Shown one piece after another: positions 54,910 through 64,000 of a stretch of DNA of 64,000 bases. The notes under the pieces are model-generated. The model searched no databases. It was given only the letters and a program-made list of their open reading frames with translations, and was not told the DNA's origin. The position numbers and the translations under genes are program-made. The DNA comes from Aristolochia californica (taxonomy: Eukaryota; Streptophyta; Magnoliopsida; Piperales; Aristolochiaceae). Positions within the stretch are counted from its first letter, which is position 1, and every line of letters starts with the position of its first letter. The stretch is taken from contig JARWKL010000003.1 in NCBI GenBank assembly GCA_029961685.1, positions 12,447,282-12,511,281 of the forward strand. Reading direction: 5' to 3'.

Positions 54910-55058
54910 AATTCCATCATCAATAAATGTCACATAGTAATTAGAATCACCAAGGGAGGCAACAATTGAAGGCCCCCACACATCTATATGAACCAACTCC
55001 AATTTTGTTGTCTTTTTCTCCTTTCCAGCATTAGAAAAGCTAAACCTTTTTTGGTTGA
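54910..55058 (-). pseudogene. B1 integrase N-terminal core, end of B1
   Basis: Minus-strand RFSFSNAGKEKKTTKLELVH, then IDVWGPSIVASLGDSNYYVT and FIDDGI (first Asp present). B3 has the same text near 60760-60890. The B1 text stops at 55058 and the next base belongs to B2 in the opposite direction. Confidence 0.88.
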
Positions 55059-55061
55059 ACG

Positions 55062-55805
55062 AGCGTGTTAGGAGCATGAGATTACATGCAGGATTGCTAA
55101 AGATACGTTGCCTATTTGATCAATAGAGGTCCCTCAACACCATTGGATTGCAAAATACTAGAAGAGGTTTGGAGGGGAAAAGAGGTAAACCTTTCTTTCT
55201 TGAAAGTTTTTGGTTGTATTTCATATATTCATATTGGTTATGTTTTTAGAAGTAAACTTGATGAGAATCTAAGATATGTTTCTTTATTAGCTATGACAGT
55301 ACCCAAGTTTTGTTATCGCTTATGGGATGACCAAAGTCGTATGGTTATCAGGAGCAAAGACTTGATCTTCAATGAAGGTGCCCTGTATAAAGACAGGTTG
55401 AGAACGGAGTCTGAGAGCACAAGTGATGAACCCAAGAAGCCTGAAGTGATTCAATTCAGAGATCTTCCAGTTATTGAGATGGAGAATATTGCTCAGGAAG
55501 ACTTGGAAAACATACCCCCAGAAATAAATTGGAACATTCATGTGACTGAACTAAGGAGATATTCCAGAACTAGCAGATCACCATAGAGGTACTCCACTGC
55601 AAATGAATTATATTCTATCGACTGATAACGGTGAACCAGAGATTTATGTAGAAGCCGTGCAAGTTGATGAATCAACCAAGTGGCAGTTGGCCATAAAGGT
55701 TGAGATGGATTCACTGTTATCCAATTAGTCATGGAAGTTGATTGAGTTATCAAAAGGGAAGAACGCCTTGCAAAATAAATGGATGTACCAAATAAAAGAT
55801 GAACA
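55062..55805 (+). pseudogene. B2 integrase C-terminus and linker
   Basis: Open 55116-55586 after a stop: MINRGPSTPLDCKILEEVWR, VNLSFLKVFGCISYIHIG, YRLWDDQSRMVIRSKDLIFN, EGALYKDRLRTESESTSDEP and the acidic linker EMENIAQEDLENIPPEINW. After 55586 the linker reads in another frame up to the RT start (KWQLAIKVEMDSLLSN then a stop). Confidence 0.9.
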
Positions 55806-56233
55806 TGTTAAGTTTTGAAGCCTAATCAACACCCTACACTCTGCCCCCACCAGATCCACGATATATTAATTGTTGTTTCATTAAGGGCAGTTTGGGAATT
55901 TCACTCTTATAAAGCAGTTGCCCTAGTTTTCTCTTTATAATAGGGGGGAACGCTATTAGGGTTTATAATTCATCACCTATTTTATTATCAGAGGAGCATC
56001 AGTTGCTGCCAAGAGAGGTTAGAGAAAAACAACACCTGTAAATCTATATGATCTTTCTTGTAAACTATTTCATCTTCATAGTGGATTACTACAGCAATGG
56101 AAGACAGGACGTAGTCTCACTTTGAGGCGATCCTGTATAAATCTTGTTGTTTTTCCATGCTTTCTTTTTCCTTCTTCTGTGTTTATTATTATTACTCTTA
56201 TTAGTTTGGAATTAGGGCATCTAATTCCTAACA
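55806..56233 (+). repeat. Solo E LTR in B2 (family self-insertion)
   Basis: TGTTAAGTTTTGAAGCC to CTAATTCCTAACA (428 bp). Flanks gaaca (55801-55805) and taaca (56234-56238) fit a target duplication with one change. The E LTR belongs to the B family, so this is a copy of the family landing in another copy. Confidence 0.9.
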
Positions 56234-57140
56234 TAACATGATGGCAACAAGCGGTACAAGGAAAGACTGGTGGTAAAGAGCTTTCAACAAAAAGAAATCA
56301 TTGAAAACACTGAGATTTTCTCTCTAGTACTAAAATTGACTCCTATTACAACAGTGCTTGTGAAGACTTGCACTTAGAGCAATTGGATGTAAAGATGTCT
56401 TTTCTTCATAGTGATTTGGAGGGAGAAATCTAGATGATACAACCTCAGGGTTTCACAACATATGGAAAGGAGAAAATGGTGTGCAAACTTCAAAATAGCC
56501 TATATGGCCTTAAATAGGCTCTAAGACAATGGTATAATAACTTTGACATCTTTATGAGTAGTAATGGTTTCTTGAGGTGCGAGGTTGATCATTGCTATTA
56601 TGTGAAGAAGCTTGATGACTCCTACATCATTCTACTGTTGTATGTTGATGACATGTTGATACCAGGTGCTTGCAAACAAGAAATAGATAAGTTGAAAAGG
56701 GAGTTGTCCAAGAAGTTTGCAATGAAGGATTTGGGTGTTTCAAAACAAAACATTGGGCTGAGGATTACTAGGGATACTGATGTCTTGAAACTATCACAAG
56801 AAGAATATGTGAAGAAGGTGCTGAGCAGATTCAACTTCAATGATGCAAAACCAGTGAGTACTCCTTTGGCTAGTTACTTTAGACTATCTAAGGAGTAATC
56901 ACCTTCTACAGAGTAAGAGCGAGCCCACATGGCCAATGTGCCTTGTGCTTCTACTATTGGCACTCTCATGTATGCTATGGTGTGCACTAGACCAGACATA
57001 GCTCATGCAATGGGAGTAGTTAGTAGATATGTGAGTAATCCGGGTAAACAACATTGGGAAGTAGTGAAGTGGATTCTCAGGTATTTGAGAAGCATTGCAG
57101 ACTCAACTTTATGTTTCATAAAGTCAGACATGGGATTATA
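56234..57140 (+). pseudogene. B2 reverse transcriptase
   Basis: Text continues KRYKERLVVKSFQQKEIIEN, EDLHLEQLDVKMSFLHSDLE (56375), then a stop and open 56554-56898: FLRCEVDHCYYVKKLDDSYI, catalytic YVDD at 56641-56652, LKRELSKKFAMKDLG, LRITRDTDVLKLSQEEYVKK. VSTPLASYFRLSKE ends at a stop. Confidence 0.9.
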
Positions 57141-57620
57141 GGGTTATGTAGATGCTGACATGGCTGGAGACATTGATTATAGGAAGAGTACTACTGGATA
57201 TGTATACACATTGGGTGGTACAACAGTTAGTTGTGTCTCTAAGTAGCAGAAGATAGTTGCTCTTTCCACTACTGAGGTAGAATATATCATCGTAACCGAA
57301 GGCAGCAAAGAGATGGAATGGTTGTAGTCTTTCTAGGAAGAAAGTCAGAGTGCTATTCATTTAGCAAAGAACCTTGTTTATCATGCCAAAACAACGCACA
57401 TACAGCTGCGTTATCAATTCATTAGATCGCTTCTTGAAGATGGAGTATTAGCACTTGAGAAGATTCAAGGGAGTCAGAATCTGGCTGATATGCTGACAAA
57501 GACCATTACTGTTGAGAGACTAAAGTTGTGTACAACTTTAATAGGACTTTTCTTTGAGTATTGAGAAGTCGTTGTCGTTGTAGTGGAGAGATTGATGGTG
57601 GATTAGTCTCCAAGTGGGAG
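56929..57620 (+). pseudogene. B2 RNase H
   Basis: MANVPCASTIGTLMYAMVCT, RPDIAHAMGVVSRYVSNPGK, WILRYLRSIADSTLCFIKS, a stop at 57139, then [54 protein letters not shown] and QNLADMLTKTITVERLKLC. The polypurine tract CAAGTGGGAGAT is at 57611-57622. Confidence 0.9.
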
Positions 57621-57622
57621 AT

Positions 57623-58107
57623 TGTTAAGTTGTGGAGCCTAATTAATGCCTTACACTGAGTCAGTACACGGGTCGACCTTCACAATAAGGTGGCCATGGA
57701 GGTTGGAAGGGTGGCGGGGAGCCCGCACCAGATCCACGATATATTGACTGTTGTTTCATTAAGGGTAATTTTGGAAATTCACTTTTGTAAAGTGGTTGCC
57801 CTAATTTTCTCTTTATAATTGGGGAGGGGGGGGGGGGGGGGGGGGGTACCACTATTAGGGTTTTATCTTTCATTCGAGGATCATCTTGAGTTGCACCTAC
57901 AAAAAGAGGTTAGAAAAAACACTTTTTTCTTGTAAACTATTTAATCTTCATAGTGGATTATTGTAGCGGCAGAAGACAAGACGTAGTCTCACCTTGAGGC
58001 GAACTTGTATAAATCTTATTATTTTTTTTCGTGCTTGCTTTTTTATTCTTCCAGGATTATTATTATTGCTCTTGTTAGTTTGAAATCAGGGCGTCTAATT
58101 CCTAACA
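57623..58107 (+). repeat. 3' LTR of B2 (E LTR) with a G21 homopolymer
   Basis: TGTTAAGTTGTGGAGCC to CTAATTCCTAACA (485 bp). It contains an uninterrupted run of 21 G (57826-57846) where other E LTRs have only 3-6 G. Confidence 0.92.
57826..57846. repeat. G21 homopolymer
   Basis: 21 consecutive G preceded by GGGGA. Such a run can form quadruplex structures and is also a place where sequencing length calls are unreliable. Confidence 0.9.
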
Positions 58108-58937
58108 TAGTTTTTCTTAAACCTTAGAGTAACGGTTAAATCCTAATGGTTTTGTAAATATATCCGCTAATTGATTTTCAGTAGGGACAAACTCAATTTT
58201 AATTACCTTGGTTTGCATCAACTCTCTGATGAAGCGATGTCTAATCTCCATGTGTTTTGATCGAGAGAGGTGAGCCAGGTTTTTTCTTAGACTTATGGTG
58301 CTCATATTGTCACAATTGACTAAAATTTATTTTTTCTCTAAGTTGTAGCCATCTAGGATCTATTTCATCCAATGTAGTTGAGTTTAATAACTTCCACATG
58401 TTGTGTATTCAGCTTCAGTACTGAATAGTGCAATTGGATATTTTTTTTCTTGGAAATCCAAGCAGTAAGCATATTTCCATGTAATTGGCAACTACCACTT
58501 GTACTCTTTTTGTCAATTTTGCAACCAGAAGAATCAGCATCTGAGTAACCTACTAGATCAATGGCTGAAGAGTTTGAGTAGCAAAGACCTATGCCTTTTG
58601 TCTGAAGTAGATAACAATTTTTTTTCCTTCCTACTAAGTGAGATTCTCTAGGATTGGAATGAAATCTTGCACAAAGGCAGATCAATAACATTATATTTGG
58701 TCTACTGACTGAAAAGTACAGTAGGGATCCTATCATACTTCTATATAGTTTTTTTTTTTTATCTATGGCCCTATTGGTGTTTTTTGACTCAAGTTTCAAG
58801 GATGAACTCAAGGGTGTGCTAATTGACTTAAGATTTTCAATGATGAATCTCTTAAGCAACCCCTTAGTGTATTTGGACTAATTTATGAATGTGCCAATAT
58901 TAATTTGCATTACTTGAAGTCCAAGAAATAATGTGAG
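58108..58937 (-). pseudogene. F1: Sirevirus-like copia RT end and RNase H fragment
   Basis: Minus strand: open 58859-58365 with MLKRFIIENLKSISTPLSSS, YRSMIGSLLYFSVSRPNIML, CARFHSNPRESHLVGRKK, SAIDLVGYSDADSSGCKIDK, KSTSGSCQLHGNMLTAWISK. Then 58305-58117: ARFLRKNLAHLSRSKHMEI-like text, RHRFIRELMQTKVIKIEFVP and ENQLADIFTKPLGF. The CARF..NP.ESHL string and the tail fit Sirevirus-like copia. Both ends abut E LTRs. Confidence 0.82.
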
Positions 58938-59365
58938 TCTTAAGTTGTGGAGCCTAATTAACACCTTACCCTCTGGCGCGGATCGACCTTGTTATATTGA
59001 CTGTTGTGTCATTAAGGGTAGTTTGGGGATTTCACACTTGTAATTCGGTTTCCCTAATTTTCTCTTTATATATGGGGTCGCCATTGTTAGTGTTTTATCA
59101 CCTTGAGGATCATCATCATCCGAGGAACATCAATTGCGGTCAAGAGAGGTTAGAGAAAAAATAACACCTGCAAGTGTGTGTGATCTCTCTTGTAAACTAT
59201 TTCATCTTCATAGTGGATAACTGCAACGACGAAATACAAGACGTAGTTTCACCTTGAGACGAACATGTATAAATCTTGTTTGTTCTAGTGCTTGCTTTTT
59301 CTTTTGTTTCGTGATTATTATTATTGCTCTCGTTAGTTTGGAATTATGGTGTCTAATTCCTAACA
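58938..59365 (+). repeat. 5' LTR of B3 (E LTR)
   Basis: TCTTAAGTTGTGGAGCC (TG decayed to TC) to CTAATTCCTAACA (428 bp). Same landmarks as the other E LTRs. Confidence 0.9.
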
Positions 59366-59392
59366 AAGTTGTATACTAGCTTTGGCTTGTGA

Positions 59393-60235
59393 TTGAGAGC
59401 AATAGCTAGCGGAGAAGGATTGGCACTTGGAATCAACAAATTCGATGGTATGGATTTTACATTCTGGAGGATGCATATCCAAGATTATCTGTACAGTAAA
59501 AAGCTGCACGCACCAATTCTGGATATGAAACCAAAATGTATGAAAGATGATGAATGGAATCTCCTCTGTAGACAGGTGTTGGGATTAGTCCGGTTAACAT
59601 TGTCAAAGAACGTTGCTCACAACATGGCATCAGAGAAAACCAAAGTGTGGATGATGAAGATTCTATCCAACATGTATGAGAAGCCTTCCAAAAATAATAA
59701 GGTACATCTCATGAAAAAAGTCTTCAAAGATGGTAGAAAGCACATTAGTGGCATCACATTTGAATGAGTTTAACACGATTGTCAATCAATTGACCTCCGT
59801 TCGAATTAAATTTGATGATGAGGTTCATGCTTTAATTCTTTTGGTGTCTCTGCCAAATTGTTAGGAGCCTATGAAGGTTGTAGTTAGCAACTCTTTAGAT
59901 AGCAAGAAGTTGATTTTTAATGATGGTCAAGATACCATTCTTGCGGAGATATTTCATAGAAAAAATCTAGAGAATCATTGACATCTAATTCTGCCCTAAG
60001 TGTCTATACTAGGGGCAGGAACTTCGAGAGGAATTCCAACAAGGGCAATGGTAGAGGGAAGTCAAGGAATGGTAGAAGCAAGTCCAAATTCGGAAGGAAT
60101 GTGGAGTGCTGGAATTGTGGGAAGTCTGGTTACATAAAGAAGAACTCTCGATTACCAAAGAAGGATGAAAAGAAAAGTGATGGTGCAAATTCAGTGACTG
60201 AAGAGGTAAAAGATGGTTTACTCTTATCGGTTGAT
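59393..60235 (+). pseudogene. B3 gag
   Basis: Open 59393-59767: GLALGINKFDGMDFTFWRMH, IQDYLYSKKLHAPILDMKPK, AHNMASEKTKVWMMKILSNM, KVHLMKKVFKDGRKHISGI. Stops near 59765, then QSIDLRS and a frameshifted part. The second open frame starts at 59978 with a Gly/Arg/Lys-rich stretch and the knuckle CWNCGKSGYIKKNS, where His is Tyr and the last Cys is Ser. UBN2-type gag of the Tnt1 lineage. Confidence 0.9.
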
Positions 60236-60890
60236 AGCCTAATTGATTCTTGGGTGTTAGATTCAGGAACTTCTTTTCACACTACTGCACATCATGAAAT
60301 CATGGAGAATTATGTTGTTGGATGTCACGAGAAGGTGTATCTTGCTGATGGAGAGCCTTTGGATATTGTCGGTGTTGGTAATGTTAGTTCGAGGATGTCA
60401 AACGGGTCAGGGTGAAAATTTCACAAGTGAGACATGTACCAAAAATGATGTGTAATCTGATCTTAGTAGGGTAACTTGATGATGAAGCTCATAATGTGAC
60501 TTTTAATAGTGCTGCCTAGAAAGTCACTAAGGGAACCATGATTGTTGCACGAGGAGTTAAACTAGAACTCTTTACTTCACTTCCAGTTGTAGAGACACGG
60601 TTGCAGTTGTTGATGTTGTTACTGAGTCTGATTTGTGGATTATAGGCTCAGTCACATGAGTGAAAAGGGAATGAAAGTGCTTCAGTCCAAAGAGAAGCTA
60701 CTAGGGTTGAAAACTGTAAGTAACAGTTTGTGTGAAGGCTATATTTTTGGCAAGCAGAAAAGAGTTAGATTTTCTAAGACTGGAAAGGCGCAAAACACAA
60801 TAAAATTAGAGTTGGTTCACACATATGTGTGGGGGCCTTCAACTGTTACTTCCCTTGGTGATTCTAACAACTATGTGATTTATTGATGAT
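60236..60890 (+). pseudogene. B3 protease and integrase N-terminus
   Basis: DSWVLDSGTSFHTTAHHEIM with the protease DSG intact, then YLADGEPLDIVGVGNV and a frameshift at about 60405. KLELVHTYVWGPSTVTSLGD (60805-60860) has Tyr in place of the first catalytic Asp (normally VHTDVWGP). GAG-pre-integrase MDYRLSHMSEKGMKVLQSKE at 60635 keeps the His pair. Confidence 0.9.
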
Positions 60891-61436
60891 GCAAATAAAA
60901 AGGTATGGGTTTATTTCATGAAAAAGAAATCTGATGTCTTTGATACATTCAAGAGATGGAGAGCAATGGTTGAGAATGAGACAAATTTGAAGGTGAAGTG
61001 CTTTCATTCAGATAATGGGGGAGAATGCATAGATGATGATTTCAAGTGGTACTGTACTGATAATGGAATCAAGATGAAGAAAACTATTCCTGGAAAACCT
61101 CAATAAAATGGTGTAGCCGAGATGATGAACAAAATTTTGAATGAGCGTGCTAGGAGCATGAGATTACATGTGGGATTGCCAAAGATGTTTTGGTTGAGGC
61201 TATTAGCACCGCTGCCTATTTGATCAATAGAGGTCCTTCAACACCATTGGATTGCAAAATACCAGAAGAGGTCTAGAGCGGCAAAGAGGTAAACCTTTCT
61301 TTATTGAAAGTTTTTTATTGTGTTTCTTATATTCATATTGATTATGCTGTTAGGAGTAAACTTGATGCTAAATCTAAGATATATTTCTTTATTGGATATG
61401 GTGGTACCAAGTTTGGTTATTGCTTCTAGGATGACT
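60891..61436 (+). pseudogene. B3 integrase core and C-terminus
   Basis: KKSDVFDTFKRWRAMVENET, VKCFHSDNGGECIDDDFK (second Asp), TIPGKPQ, a stop, NGVAEMMNKILNERARSMRL (Glu present). TAAYLINRGPSTPLDCKIPE, a stop, then LLKVFYCVSYIHIDYAV and GYGGTKFGYCF, then the A LTR piece. Confidence 0.9.
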
Positions 61437-61622
61437 AAAGATGTTCTGGTTCGTGGTATCTTTGTGGGTCCCACTTGATCTTCAAATCTTCCAATTCATT
61501 CCAGCTCATGCTTCTTATCTTCCAACTCATGCTAGGTTGTGTGATGACTCCTCTCGGCTTCTCACAGTCTCATGGAGGGTCCCACCAGCTCTTGCAACCA
61601 TGGTGGGTCCCACATTGTAACA
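61437..61622 (-). repeat. 5' end of an A LTR in B3
   Basis: On the minus strand it begins TGTTACAATGTGGGACCC (ends at 61622) and runs about 186 bp. The rest of the LTR and the adjacent B3 linker and RT start are missing, which suggests one deletion removed both. Confidence 0.88.
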
Positions 61623-62269
61623 CAAGCAGTACAAGACAAGACTTGTGGTAAAGGGCTTTCAACAAAGAAGAAGGCATTGACTACATTGAGATTTTATCTC
61701 CAGTAGTGAAATTGACTACATTAAAATAGTGTTTTGACTAATGGAAAATGAAGACTTGCACTTAAGAGTAGTTGGATGTAAAGATAACCTTTCTTCATGG
61801 TGATTTGGTGGAAGAAATTTACATGATACAGCCATAGGTTTCAAAGCACAGGAAAAGGAGAAAATGGTGCACAAACTTCAAAATAGCTTGTATGGTCTTA
61901 AACAGGCTCCAAGACAATGGTAGAAGAAGTTTGACACCTTTATAAGTAGTAATGGTTTCTTGAGGTGTCAGGCAGATTATTGTTGTTATGTGAAGAAGTT
62001 TTACGACTCCTACATCATTCTACTACTATATGTTGATAGCAGGTGCTTGAAAATAGCAAATAGATAAGTTGAAAAGGGAGTTGTCCAAGAAGTTTGCAAT
62101 GAAGGATTTAGGTGATGCAAAATAAATCATTGGGATGAGGATTACTAGGGACATTGATGTCTTGAAACCGGCACAAGAAGAATATGTGAAGAAGGTGTTG
62201 AGCAGATTGAACAATAATGGTGCAAAACCAGTGAGTACTCCTTTGGGTAGTCACTTGAAAATTAAACTA
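61623..62269 (+). pseudogene. B3 reverse transcriptase, catalytic box deleted
   Basis: KQYKTRLVVKGFQQ, then shifts, LHGDLVEEIYMIQP, KLQNSLYGLKQAPRQW, FLRCQADYCCYVKKFYDSYI, then LLLYVDSRCLK: against B2 an 11-bp deletion between direct ATGTTGAT repeats removes the second Asp of YVDD (62028-62045). LKRELSKKFAMKDLGDAK and VSTPLGSHLK end at 62269. Confidence 0.9.
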
Positions 62270-62475
62270 CCATTGTCTCAATTACACCTAAAGTCTAAAA
62301 CTTAAAAATACGTTCTAGCATAATAAAACAATTGAATATAAATACAAGACTAACATAACTAAAACACATTTTAACTGAAACTCTTCTTTGAGACCTCCTT
62401 CCATAATAATTTTGGCTTTGTAAGGCTTCTTATTGTAAGAGTCATGAAAGACTCTTCCATATTTACTCTTCAACA
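62270..62475 (-). repeat. LTR fragment of element L
   Basis: On the minus strand it begins TGTTGAAGAGTAAATATGG next to a polypurine tract (CAACTTGAGGGGGAG, 62476-62490). Only the first 206 bp is present. The rest is cut by the B3 junction. Confidence 0.8.
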
Positions 62476-62935
62476 CTCCCCCTCAAGTTGGAGTTTATAA
62501 CTTTAGCTTGTAATAAAAGGATTCTTGGTCTTCAATTTTCTTTTGTTGAAAAAAATTCTTCACAAATGCAATTCTTTATAGATGCAAAAACTTCATCTTT
62601 TTTTCTCCCCCTTTCATGAATATTTTGGTCACATAAAAATTACCACAACATATGGAATAAAATACCTCTTTCTTGTACTTCTTCTTGTACTTTCCCCTCA
62701 AACTGGAAGGTTTTGGTGTAATTCGAGAGATATTTCTTTTGATATATAATTCTCCGTATAAAATCTCATTCTTTATGGCATAAAATGGCTTGAAAGTTGA
62801 AGCTTCATACTACTGCTCGAACCTCTCTTGCAGTCTGACCTTGGTTGCTTCAAATATCGATTTCTCTTTATAGAAAACTCTAGACTACTAGAGATAATCA
62901 ATCAAAAAAAGGATCATATTATCTCTATGGGTTGA
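62476..62935 (-). other. 3' interior of non-autonomous element L
   Basis: It matches K 3190-3340 on the opposite strand: GAAGAAGTACAAGAAAGAGG, TTTTTATGTGACC and AAGGGGGAGAAAAAAAGATG. It has no coding motif. The 5' end of this interior is not defined; Sirevirus-like text begins by about 63090. Confidence 0.65.
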
Positions 62936-64000
62936 CTGTGTCAAGTCACATAACTTATTCTGATATTATGTTGAAATTTTGGAAAAGTGAAAAAATTTTG
63001 GACTTATTGTAATCTAACTACATGACCCTCAAGGCAAAATTGCAACTAGAAGAACAACTCATTAAACCATGGAAAATAACTATTTGTTTCCATAATGCTT
63101 TGTCAAAGCTGAAAAAACTGATTCTTGGATCATGGCAATGCAAGAAAAATTAAATCAAATTGAAAGAAACAAAGTTTGGACTCTAGTGTCTAGACCACAA
63201 ACCAATAAGTAATAGGAACTAAATGGTTTTTTAGGAACAAAGTCAATGAAGAAAATCAGATTATGAGAAAAAAAAAACTAGGTTAGTTGCCATAGGTTAT
63301 AACCAAGAAGAAGGTATTGACTTTAAGAAAACATATACACTGTGACAAGATGAGAGGAGATTAGAATCCTATTAGCCTATGCTTGTCATATGAAATTCTA
63401 ATTGTATGAAATGGATGTAAAGAGCACATTCCTAAACTGGTACATTCAAGGAGAAGTGTATGTGGAGCAACCCAAAGGTTTTGAAGACTTGAGTAAGCTT
63501 GGCCATGTATACAAATTGCATAAAGCATTAATGAGTTCAAGCAAGCTCCTAGTGGTATGAATAGTGAATTCTTGTAGGAAAAACATATATGAGAGAGGTA
63601 GTGTGGATGATACTCCATTTACCAAGAACCATGATCCAAACTTGATAATTGTCCAAATTTATGTGGATGACATCATTTTTGGTTCTACAAACCCCTCACT
63701 ATGTCAAGAATTTGTTAGTGTAATGAAAGATTGAATTTGAATGAGTTTAATGGGTGAACTCACATTCTTCCTTACACTTCAAATTATGAAGACTAAAAAT
63801 GGAACCTTCAGAAATCAATCCAAGTACACTAAAGGAATGCTTAAGAGACTCAAATATTTAAAATCTTAAGTCAATTAGTGCACCCATGAGTTCATCCTTG
63901 AAACTTGACTCAGATAACTCAGGTGGGGCCATTGAAACTTCCTACTCTATTAATTGGCTAGTAGACCTGATATCATGTTTTGGTTATGCCTATGTGCTAG
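62936..64000 (+). pseudogene. F2: Sirevirus-like copia RT fragment, runs off the window
   Basis: From about 63110: TDSWIMAMQEKLNQIERNKV, LVSRPQTNK and a stop, TRLVAIGYNQEEGIDFKKTY (63270), a shift, MDVKSTFLNWYIQGEVYVEQ (63412), PKGFEDLSKLGHVYKLHKAL (63472), the catalytic YVDD at 63660-63671 in an IYVDDIIFGSTNPSL context and a decayed GELTFFLTLQIMK. It ends with SSLKLDSDNSGGAIETS and the window edge. Same family as F1. Many stops and shifts. Confidence 0.88.

Larger units (their letters stand above)
38145..55058 (-). mobile_element. B1: Tnt1-like Ty1/copia element holding five or more nested insertions
   Basis: The minus-strand remains run from the 3' LTR (38145-39629) through RNase H and RT (39690-40549, 46755-47259, 47874-48017) to INT (53536-54420, 54910-55058). 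Insertions: solo A LTR and T2 in the LTR, A1, a solo A LTR, A2, and one minus LTR. The polypurine tract CATGTGGGAGAT (39630-39641, minus strand) and the GPSTPLD..P-type integrase end are as in the Tnt1 lineage. The 5' LTR, gag and PR are absent: at 55058 the sequence turns into inverted element B2. Confidence 0.9.
55059..58107 (+). mobile_element. B2: 5'-truncated Tnt1-like copia element, head-to-head with B1
   Basis: It starts in integrase (LNERARSMRLHAGLAKDT) and continues through RT and RNase H to a 3' E LTR. The interior is interrupted by a solo E LTR (55806-56233). B1 and B2 both contain the downstream parts of the element but point away from each other at 55058/55059, so the 5' ends of both are missing at the same place. 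The sequence similarity to B3 and B1 places it in the same family. Confidence 0.9.
58938..62269 (+). mobile_element. B3: Tnt1-like copia element, 5' LTR to RT, 3' end lost
   Basis: The E LTR at 58938-59365 is followed by gag, PR, INT and RT in the right order, so this is the only B copy with its 5' half. The primer-binding site is decayed (AAAGTTGTATACTAGC). About 450 bp between INT and RT is replaced by a 186-bp piece of an A LTR (61437-61622). RT stops at 62269, where an L LTR fragment begins. Confidence 0.9.

Overview
This window looks like gene-free, AT-rich intergenic DNA from a flowering plant. It is filled almost end to end with decayed LTR retrotransposons nested inside one another. 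The plant assignment rests on the elements: several Ty1/copia lineages (one Tnt1-like, one Sirevirus-like), two Reina-like Ty3/gypsy chromoviruses, and miniature TRIM elements. Nearly all primer-binding sites match the 3' end of plant initiator-methionine tRNA (TGGTATCAGAGC or close variants). The species cannot be named from this sequence. I found no intact host gene, tRNA, rRNA, CRISPR array or operon. Every reading frame longer than about 100 residues that I can identify is a broken gag or pol piece.

Family names used here: A (LTR TGTTACAATGTGGGACC...AAATTCAACA), H and I (copia relatives of A), B (Tnt1-like copia whose LTR is called E), D, J, K and L (LTR elements without recognisable gag-pol), F (Sirevirus-like copia), G0 and G1 (Reina-like gypsy), T1 and T2 (TRIMs).

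Layout. 1-6220: an A LTR end, a minus-strand copia gag scrap, a J LTR, the 2.5-kb non-autonomous element K, then unassigned AT-rich DNA ending in a GATC(A/G)ATCA-rich block. 6221-11916: J LTR and leader, then gypsy G0, 5'-truncated and sitting in an E LTR. 12438-19110: full-length copia H (TSD catat) with a solo E LTR in its RT. 19377-29014: an E LTR split by full-length copia I (TSD gagcc), itself split by D1. The E LTR sits in a broken plant-transposon-like reading frame. 29985-38144: D2, whose 5' LTR is split by full-length gypsy G1 (TSD gggct) and whose interior holds another solo LTR. 38145-55058: minus-strand Tnt1-like B1, holding a solo A LTR and TRIM T2 in its 3' LTR, full-length A1 (with TRIM T1 in its pol), another solo A LTR, full-length A2 (TSD gttga) and a minus solo LTR. 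55059-64000: B2 head-to-head with B1, Sirevirus-like scrap F1, B3, an end of L, and Sirevirus-like pol F2 running off the window.

How the parts relate. A, H, I and B once encoded the usual copia order gag-PR-INT-RT-RNase H; G0 and G1 carry the gypsy order PR-RT-RNase H-INT. All pol frames now have stops, frameshifts or catalytic losses, although short open RT, INT and RNase H blocks survive in A1, A2, I, B2 and G1. K, D1, D2 and L lack gag-pol but keep LTRs or LTR ends, PBS and polypurine tracts. They share a non-coding 3' internal module, and D1 and D2 also carry a fossil of the copia RNase H tail. They therefore look like a related set of parasites once mobilised by A/I-type copia elements. 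That is the most interesting signal I see; I found no credible new host-encoded system.
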